A stretch of DNA of 27,996 nucleotides from Priapulus caudatus. Taxonomy: Eukaryota > Priapulida > Priapulimorpha > Priapulimorphida > Priapulidae. The notes beneath the pieces were generated by a model. It did no database searches and was not told the DNA's origin. It saw only the letters and a program-made list of their open reading frames with translations. The position numbers were made by a program, and so were the translations under genes. This document shows positions 20,763 through 27,996 of the stretch, piece by piece. The stretch spans positions 206,569 to 234,564 of the forward strand of contig NW_014577379.1 in assembly GCF_000485595.1 (NCBI RefSeq), written 5' to 3'. The stretch's first letter is position 1. The number at the start of each line of letters is the position of its first letter.

Positions 20763-21063
20763 CGTTAGCCAGCCTGCTGCTTAGTACTTACACAGGGCGG
20801 TACAGTATATATCTAGATCTATAGGTACGGCTCGGACAAATGTATGGAACCGAACCCTTTATACATATAGTAGCTAGCTACCAATTCCTAAGAAGCCGCT
20901 AATAATTTTACCTATATGTTGCTCAAATACTGGCACTGCTCATTTATACACTTTGTGCATTATTTAGACTGAAAAATAACACACCTGTATCGTCAGAAAT
21001 CACAACCGGCATCTATTCACCGGCAGTACACTATGCCTGTGAGCGTGCGAGTGTATCAGAGAA

Positions 21064-21783
21064 ACTTGCCACAGGAAAAGTGGCCATAGGGGAATTGGCA
21101 GATGGAAAACGGGTCACAGGAAATTTAATCACAAATAATAGTAAACCTGGGTTTGCTACCACAATAATGAAAGAGGATGGAGCCGGGGTGGGGGGCACAG
21201 GGTGAGCAGAAGAAGAAGAAGAAGATGGTGGAGGAGGAGGAAATATAGAATGAGGAGGAAGGGAGGATGCGAGAGATAGAGAAAGAATAATAGAGAAGGG
21301 TGAGAAAGTTAAGGACGGGCGAAAGTAGCAGGGGATGAGGAGGGAGAAATTGGAGAAGCAGATAGGAGAAAGTGAGAAAGTAAAGAAAGAAATGGTGGGA
21401 GGTGGAGAAGAAAGTAGGATGCATAGGAGCCAGCATAAGGAAGGATGTAGTGGAGGAAGAAGTGAAAGAAGTTCGGGAAGAAGGTGGAGGAGGGGGAGCC
21501 TGTGAAGAACAGTAAAATAGGAGGGTGCAGGAAGGAACTGGTAGATGAAGCAGGAGGAGGCGGGAGGAGGGGAATGAGTGGAAGAAGGGAACGAATGAGG
21601 GATGTAAATGATGGTGGATGAGACGGAAAAAGGGGGTGCATAGTAAGGAGGAATGGGGAGAGGCGTGAACGAGAAGAAGGAAGGAGGATGACGTACAGTA
21701 TTAGTTTACCGAGGTTTACTATTTGTGACTAATTTTCTTGTGACTAATTTTCCATGTGACCAGATTTCCTGTGATTAATTTTC
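21064..21783 (-). repeat. Purine-rich element flanked by inverted GTGACYAATTTTCC repeats
   Basis: The right side (21725-21783) has four units of a TGTGACTAATTTTC(C) motif. The left side (21064-21145) has degenerate copies of it in reverse complement. CACAAATAATAGTAAACC on the left mirrors GGTTTACTATTTGTG on the right. The core (21180-21690) is almost all A/G. A related copy in the opposite orientation is at 24545-25130. The long minus-strand open frames are low-complexity artefacts. Confidence 0.65.
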
Positions 21784-21884
21784 CTACAACCGCGTGCGAA
21801 AGGGGAAGATGGGTTTAATACAAGCTTTGCATTTATAAGTATGCGTAACGTATAGTATGTGTACGGCGCACCATGGGCACTTCG

Positions 21885-22060
21885 AATGTCTCAATAATAA
21901 TTATAATTATGGTAAATAAACACGAAATTTAAAACGTATTTACTACCAAATTTTTAATGTTTCTCTACTCTCTTTCGCCTATTATTGCCGATAATTTCCT
22001 GTAAATGTCGTTCAAATGCTTCTCTGCGACACACAAATACGCAGCATGCACGCAACAAAA
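21885..22060 (-). repeat. SINE-like repeat, third copy
   Basis: Its reverse complement carries GACATTTACAGGAAATTATC, a GGCGAAAGAGAGTAGAG word, GAAACATTAA, TTTCGTGTTTATTTACC and ATTGAGAC...GAAGTGCC, matching the tandem pair at 11502-11756. Confidence 0.65.
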
Positions 22061-22175
22061 TTATAGAGGTGCATAGCGGCATGCGGGCGGTGTACTCGTG
22101 CGACGCACCACCTAGCTGGACATCTGCGTGCAATATCCCAATTTGACATCATTTTACTTATCGAGGAGGTTCACT

Positions 22176-22234
22176 ATATATATATATATATATATGCGTG
22201 CGTGTGCGTGCGCGAGCGTGGTGAGTGGTGCATG

Positions 22235-22265
<31 letters not shown>

Positions 22266-22275
22266 GGCGCGCGTG
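22176..22275 (+). repeat. TA then GTGC/GTGT microsatellite
   Basis: (TA)n at about 22176-22195 is followed by gcgtgcgtg and gtgtgtgtgcgtgcgtgc runs to 22275. It resembles the large 7546-8584 array but lacks the CACGTACACGTG core. Confidence 0.85.
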
Positions 22276-22549
22276 TGTAGCGAATGTAGCATGCAAAGGG
22301 TTACCACTTAAAACCACCGATAGAACGTATCAACCTACAGTTGTCACAGAAATTTCACTGCAATTTATTCTGAATTTATTTATGTGTGGACGCAATATAG
22401 GGCGATCTATAAACGCTTAGATCTGCCGGTGGTTTTTAAAGGACGGCACTAGTCATTCTCACCACAATGACTAGGCCCTACTATACGTTTGTCAGCAGTA
22501 TAGGCAACCACACATGCCAACTTGGTGCTTACAATAGCCCATTATTTTC

Positions 22550-22582
22550 TATTTCCGTTTTTTTTTCGTAGAACACACTATA
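22550..22582 (+). promoter_or_regulatory. Candidate 3' splice acceptor before gene 2 ATG
   Basis: A T-rich tract ends in TTTTCGTAG at 22571, then 11 nt, then the ATG at 22583. The spacing is the same as in gene 1. Confidence 0.6.
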
Positions 22583-25500
22583 ATGGCTTTAGAAGGAAAA
22601 CTGGTCCGCTGGCTTCTCCTTTTTCTGGGAGACTGGAGAGTGTTGCTGACGCTCTTCACTGCCACGGTCATACTGTATTTCATGATGAGAAAACCGTACC
22701 GGCTACCACCTGGACCAATGCGTCTTCCCATCATAGGAAACCTTCATCGTGAGTAGAATTAAGCGTGCTCAGGTGAATCCTGACTAGTGTAAAATTGACA
22801 GACATTTGATGTTATAGTTCTTCGATACTGACCATAGAATTACATGTGCACCAGTTATATCATAAGCAAATTATATTAATTATATTATAAGCACAGTACT
22901 AAAAGTACTGAACTAAAAGTAAACTGAACTAAAAGTAAATGTCGTTTTTAATTGCTCTTATGCGGTGTTGTACATTCTAGAAACGTATTATTATTCGCCG
23001 TTGTACAAGTACTGCCATGACCTAGTATATACGTATGGACCTGTGATTCGACTGGACCTCGGCACTGTACCTTGTGTCATCATTAATCGTATGGATCAAG
23101 CTATTGAAGCGCTAGTGACGAAACAGAATGACTTTGCTGGACGTCCAAAAAACTGGACATGTAAGCAAATGACCACGAAATCATAATGTAAAATTCACAA
23201 ATCAATTGTCATGCATTTATATATTGAGTTAATACATTTTTAAGACAATAGTGGGTAATTGCGCTAGATGTGTTGATTTGCTTTTATTGTGTACTTTTTT
23301 GGCGGTATGTTTTGACCTTTTCGCTGTTATAATTAATAGCTGAAGTAATCACGGAGGGGTTTAAAGACATCGCCATGGCACCATTTACCCCAGTTTGGCA
23401 ACTTCAGCGCAAGCTTGCCCACAGTGCTTTTAGGTGAGCGTGAAACTATCAGGAGTAGATAATAGGGAAGGAGTGTGACTTCAATAAACAAGGGAAATTC
23501 GTCATTTACTAGCCTTATAATACCTACGATTTACTACGCGTAACTCATCCAACTTGAGCTCAAATCGGACACAGTACATTCGACCATCATCGTACCAGAT
23601 CGTTTCCTTGTAGACACCCGCAATCCGGAGATACAGACTAAAACATACGACACGATTCTCCAATCTTTGTCCATTAATCAACCGTAGCAATCGCCTATAC
23701 TTCAAACAAAAGGCAGCTACTAACCACACTGTCCACGGGGCTTGCGCTCACGGCGAGGCGCTGTGGCTCGCAGGGAGCTGCTGCTGATAGCGGATTGGCG
23801 TGCGTGCGTGCCGGCATGCCGGTATGACATACAGGCTTACATTGTAGCTGTCTACCGGGTCAAAGGTTATCTCGCCGAGTGTTGCGTTGATGCCTAATCA
23901 CCCTGCTAGCCACAGCGCCTCGCCGTGAGCGCAAGCCCCGCGCAGTGTGGTTAGTAGCTGCCTTTTGTTTGAAGTATAGGCGATTGCTACGGTTGATTAA
24001 TGGACAAAGATTGGAGAATCGTGTCGTATGTTTTAGTCTGTATCTCCGGATTGCGGGTGTCTACGAGGAAACGATCTGGTACGATGATGGTCGAATGTAC
24101 TGTGTCCGATTTGAGCTCAAGTTGGATGAGTTACGCGTAGTAAATCGTAGGTATTATAAGGCTAGTAAATGACGAATTTCCCTTGTTTATTGAAGTCACA
24201 CTCCTTCCCTATTATCTACTCCTGAAACTATACAAGCACATTTTGGGATTAAACATATCTGATGTTTTACAATGTTTACTAAACAGGTTATTAAAAATAA
24301 AAATGGTAATAACAAAATAAAAATAACAGGTATAATTGATCATATCTGATGTACTCTAACTGTTTGTTAAACAAGTAATTAATTTCGCGACGGTAGGGTG
24401 TGGTCGTGTGTTCATATTGGGCGCTGCTGCTGCCTGAGCGTCCTGTCAACCGCAGATATTTAATTTTTTTTCCCTAATATTCATCGAATTTTTAGAATTG
24501 CGGAGATGTAATTAGTTCCTCATCGACCCTTTCCCCTTGTCCCGATGTACCGCCTCCCCTCTCTTCCAGCTGTTTCAATATCATCTTCCCTCTCTTCATG
24601 TACCTTAATCCAACTTCACCGCCACTTTCTCCCACTCCTTCCTCCTCCTCCCTCCTCTCCTACCTCCTTCCTTTTCCAACCTCCCCCTTCCTACCCTTCC
24701 TTTACCACCACCATCGTCCTGCGCCTTATCCACATTCTCTACTCCTCATCCTTCTCTTTTTTCCTTCTTCTTCTTCCTCTGCCTCCTCCTCATCCTCCTC
24801 CTCTATCTCTTCCCCAATTCCTCTACCGTCTCCAATATCCTCCTCCATCTCTCCAGCTCTCCTCCTCCATCTCATTCCCTTCCAACTTCTCCTCTCCTCA
24901 TTTGACCTAATCCGACTTCTTTCCTTCATCATCGTTTTCTCCTGCTCTTCACCGCCCCCATGCCTTACCCATGCCCCCTCTCTCTCATCCCTTTCTCCTT
25001 CACCTCAGATGTTCCTCCTCCCACACGCCTTCCTCTTTCCCCCTTGTGGCAGCAAACCATGAGGTGACCAATTTTTCTCTTACCAATTTCCGGTGACCAA
25101 ATTTCATGTGACCAATTATCCGGATCCCCGTTCTAATTTGATTTTGTACTAATTATTGTTCCAGACACTTTGCCTCTAAGGACGTGTTGGTACAGAAAAT
25201 TCACGAAAGCTTCAATGATATTTCACAGATGTTTGATAAAATTCATGAACCATTTAACCCAAAAAGCTATGTGTACAACTGCGTATATAACATCATCTAT
25301 GCAATGACGTATGGGAGAAGGTAGGCGTAATGTACAGGAATCTAGTGGTAACTATGAAGAGTGACGTACATATTAAAAAAGCGAATATAGCCAAGGAGAA
25401 AGGAGTCGGCACGTGATTTATTTAAAGGTTTTATGTTTGTTTTGTCAGAGAAAAACGATATATTGCCAGGTTTAGGTTACATTGATCAACCGTTGCCCTT

Positions 25501-27568
25501 AAAGTAATTTTCAGTGTTCTTCACAGTTTCCACCTGGATGATCCCGAGTTTCTTAGGATGGTGGCAATAGCCAATGAAGCAAATGCACTCATAAGCAGTG
25601 GTTTTGCACCAGACTTTATTAGCGCTCTTAGATACCTCCCGCGGACTGCTGCACAAAAACGTCTTCTGGACCTTAATGCTGAATACACTAGAAGGGGCCG
25701 GAAAGAGTATCAGCGACACAAAGACACATTCACGAGGAGTAAGTAATCTGACTCTTACGATAATTGAAGGAACGTATTATAAAGATGACGTACATCATTG
25801 GATATACGTACATTATATGGGCAGTATCATCATTGGACCACCGTTTAGATGTCTAGATGTTGAAATTAAGAATTGTCTGGTTTTGCTAGGTGACATTCGA
25901 GATCTTTGTGATTACCTTATTCTTGCACACCAGAATATGCCTACGGAAGACAGTGATAAAATAACGGAAACCCATATCGTGGAAACATTACTCGACATTT
26001 TCGGAGGTACGTATGAGTAACACGTATGAACATACTTTACAAACATTGCAGAACTTACTTTATTGCAGAGAAACACATGCACGTATTAATAAATACCAAG
26101 CTTCTGAACTGACATATTTAGTTATTTATATTATGTAGAAAACAACGATGTATTCTTTAGATTATTTATTTAGTTGCAAAAACAAACTAAAGAGATTAAA
26201 AGCTATATATATCTGGAGAGATGTCTGTTTTTTCCTGAATACGAATGTCACAGAATAACAATACCTAGAGTTAAACGTGCTATTAATATCATTCTGATAG
26301 CATATATATCAATTCGCTAGATGATAACTCGACTATAAATGTTTTTCTTTGAATAGCTGGGACTGATACAACATCAATGACATTATTGTGGTGCATTAAG
26401 TTCATGGTGTTAAAGAGATTAAAAGCTATATATATCTGGAGAGATGTCTGTTTTTTCCTGAATACGAATGTCACAGAATAACAATACCTAGAGTTAAACG
26501 TGCTATTAATATCATTCTGATAGCATATATATCAATTCGCTAGATGATAACTCGACTATAAATGTTTTTCTTTGAATAGCTGGGACTGATACAACATCAA
26601 TGACATTATTGTGGTGCATTAAGTTCATGGTGGCATACCCAGAGATTCAGAAAATAGGACAGGACGAGATCGACAATATTGTTGGTATATATGTCTATTC
26701 CAGTCTATTATTGACAATGAATATTAGAAGAAAATTGCTTAAGAATACATTTAGGGTTACGGACAGGTACCTCTGTAAAGCTCATTGCAACATAACTGCT
26801 CGCCAAATTCAATCAAACACATCTATTTAATAAAAGAGATGTCTCTCTATGCTCACGATGAAAAAAATCATAACAAAATTATTGCTAATTACGTGACGGC
26901 AAAAATTGTAAATTTATTTTTTAAAATGATTTTAAAACTAAAAAACGGTCCCTGAAATTTTTTTTCTAAGTTTTTCAAATTTTTCATTTTAGAAGTTATG
27001 GCTCTTTATTTACGATATTGTTGTATCTTACAAAGAAATTGCAGGTTTTCGTGCATCTTTTCAACTTTTTTCCTAAAAGTAAACCATTTAAAAAATTTAT
27101 AGGGACCGTTTCTTAGTTCATACTATGAACAACTTATGACTAAAAGTTTAGGTCCCAATTCCAACTCTGCTGTTTTTGAGAAATAAGAAAAATGATTTTT
27201 TTGGTATAAATTTACATTTTTTCCGTCACGTAATTAGCAATGAGTTTTTTTTTGATCATTTTGATCGTGAGCGTAGAGAGACATAGATATTACATAGATC
27301 TCTACATATCTCTTTTATTACATAGATATGAGTTTGATTGGATTTGGTCAGCAATTATATTGCAATGCCCTTTACAGAGGTACCTGTCCGTAACCCTGAC
27401 TGTATCTTTATAACGCTGATAATATCCTTGTAGGTCACGAACGGCTGGTTAACTTTCACGACAAGCAAAATCTGCCATACTGCGACGCCATCTTGCATGA
27501 GGTTATGCGACTTCGACTACCTGCCAGCCTTGCTCTTCCTCACAGCACTACTGTAGATACGACCGTTG
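22583..27568 (+). CDS. Cytochrome P450 gene 2, tandem paralogue, exons 1-8 (3' end missing)
   Basis: Exons: 22583-22748, 22981-23160, 23340-23433, 25165-25320, 25527-25738, 25890-26006, 26580-26684, 27434-27568. Introns are GT-AG with the same phases as gene 1. Together they give 1165 nt (388 codons plus one base), identical to gene 1 through exon 8: one extra codon in exon 1 is offset by one fewer in exon 4. Landmarks are a membrane anchor (about 20-34), PPGP (42-45), WxxxR (135-139), AGTDTT (309-314) and ExxR (366-369). In exon 2, 51 of 60 residues equal gene 1. The exon with the heme cysteine is not in the window; a palindrome begins inside exon 8. It may be a working gene that continues past the contig, or a truncated one. 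Biochemical role as for gene 1, substrate unknown. Confidence 0.9.
23450..24224. mobile_element. 775-bp foldback element in intron 3 of gene 2
   Basis: Long inverted arms, 23450-23775 and 23901-24224 (about 325 bp each, nearly identical), start CAGGAGTAGATAATAGGGAA. A spacer of about 125 bp separates them. The 7-bp target duplication AAACTAT is perfect (23443-23449 and 24225-24231). Each arm carries a 75-codon open frame without an ATG (23502-23729 minus; 23945-24172 plus) that differs at one residue. It is either a capture of a small coding piece or chance. No transposase. Confidence 0.88.
24545..25130 (+). repeat. Pyrimidine-rich element with GTGACCAATTT repeats
   Basis: The core 24545-25040 is almost all C/T. 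It is followed by TTGTGGCAGCAAACC and four GTGACCAATTT-like units (25058-25121). This is the same family as 21064-21783, in the opposite orientation. The long proline/serine open frames are low-complexity artefacts. Confidence 0.65.
26188..26632 (+). repeat. Perfect tandem duplication, 223-bp period
   Basis: 26188-26409 and 26411-26632 appear identical. The unit contains the end of intron 6 with its AG acceptor and the first 53 nt of exon 7. The identity suggests a very recent event or an assembly error. Confidence 0.9.
26357..26409 (+). pseudogene. Decoy 5' part of P450 exon 7
   Basis: The first copy of the duplicated 5' portion of exon 7 encodes the I-helix motif AGTDTTSMTLLWCIKFMV and is then cut off by the repeated intron 6 sequence. 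It has an acceptor but no donor at the exon boundary. Correct mRNA requires skipping to the second copy at 26580. Confidence 0.85.
26753..27397. mobile_element. Diverged inverted-repeat element in intron 7 of gene 2
   Basis: AGGGTTACGGACAGGTACCT at 26753 matches the reverse complement ending at 27397. Similarity continues with gaps to the centre, with shared GCTAATTACGTGACGG and AACGGTCCCT words. The arms are about 300 bp each. It is AT-rich and non-coding. No clear target duplication. Confidence 0.75.
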
Positions 27569-27996
27569 GTAAGAATTAACTACATTATCAGGAGTCTATC
27601 AATATTGATAGATTGATAGATTGATAGATTGATAGATTCAAGTGAGCTAAAAACCAGGCACTAAGGAACCCTTTGTTTTTCCTCTAACCGAGGTCCCCAG
27701 ATATTACTTATATATTGTGGCATTATTTTGTAAACCTTTACTAGACGTGTGTGAAAAATTTTCGTCAACGAAGTAGTAACGCGTGGAATCTAATCCAGCA
27801 AATTCTTCTATATACGATAATGTCAGGAGTCTATCAATCTATCAATCTATCAATCTATCAATCTATCAATATTGATAGACTCCTGATAATGTAGTTAATT
27901 CTTACCAACGGTCGTATCTACAGTAGTGCTGTGAGGAAGAGCAAGGCTGGCAGGTAGTCGAAGTCGCATAACCTCATGCAAGATGGCGTCGCAGTA
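27478..27996. repeat. Terminal palindrome containing part of P450 exon 8
   Basis: 27478-27637 and 27837-27996 are reverse complements without visible mismatch, around a 199-bp spacer. Each arm holds the last 91 nt of exon 8, its GT donor and the start of intron 8. The window ends inside the right arm. A chimeric or folded-back contig end is likely; a true inverted duplication is possible. Confidence 0.9.
27824..27885. mobile_element. 62-bp CAGGAG-ended insertion with 7-bp TSD
   Basis: Inverted ends CAGGAGTCTATCAAT and ATTGATAGACTCCTG enclose a CTATCAAT tandem repeat. ATAATGT flanks it on both sides (27817-27823 and 27886-27892). The end motif and duplication length match the 775-bp foldback at 23450. 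Confidence 0.55.

Noticed and set aside
21125-21641. Minus-strand Ser/Pro/Phe-rich proteins, and plus-strand ones at 24545-25062
   Set aside because: Low-complexity translations of polypurine/polypyrimidine DNA in several overlapping frames.
24545-25062. Alternative coding exon inside P450 intron 3
   Set aside because: Exon 3 (ends 23433) joins exon 4 (25165) in the correct phase, as in gene 1, and the intervening sequence is a repeat.

Overview
This looks like nuclear DNA from an animal, most likely a marine invertebrate such as a sponge or cnidarian. The taxon is a guess. The evidence is two intron-rich cytochrome P450 genes of the microsomal clan-2 type, CR1/L2-like non-LTR retrotransposon copies, many miniature inverted-repeat elements, short TTAGGG tracts, and long simple-sequence arrays. 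I see no operons, ribosome-binding sites or bacterial genes.

Layout. 19-2046: a decayed, 5'-truncated non-LTR retrotransposon on the minus strand (copy A). 2154-7011: a 4.9 kb block bounded by 164-bp inverted repeats, with no recognisable gene inside. 7118-9370: simple-sequence country, with a GAGTCC array, a 1-kb GTGC/CACGTACACGTG array, a second GAGTCC/GAGACC cluster and a 187-bp MITE. 9559-17802: P450 gene 1, nine exons, 502 codons, complete. Its 3.5-kb first intron holds two MITEs, a SINE-like repeat, retrotransposon copy B (antisense) and a 10-N assembly gap. Its fifth intron holds nested repeats. 17803-22582: intergenic repeats (hAT-like and other MITEs, microsatellites, a purine-rich element). 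22583-27568: P450 gene 2, a tandem paralogue in the same orientation. Its first eight exons are present; the heme-binding ninth exon is not. 27478-27996: an almost perfect palindrome that folds exon 8 back on itself, probably an assembly artefact at a contig end.

The two P450 genes have the same eight intron positions and phases, and an identical coding length through exon 8 (1165 nt). They are a tandem duplication that has since collected different mobile elements. Both have a 3'-splice-like AG exactly 11 nt before the ATG, which suggests a 5'-UTR intron or a trans-splice acceptor. Their products would be ER-anchored heme monooxygenases; the substrate cannot be read from the sequence.

I did not find a convincing new biological system. 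The most useful novelties are a CAGGAG-ended element family with 7-bp target duplications, a tandem duplication that creates a decoy P450 exon, and the terminal palindrome.
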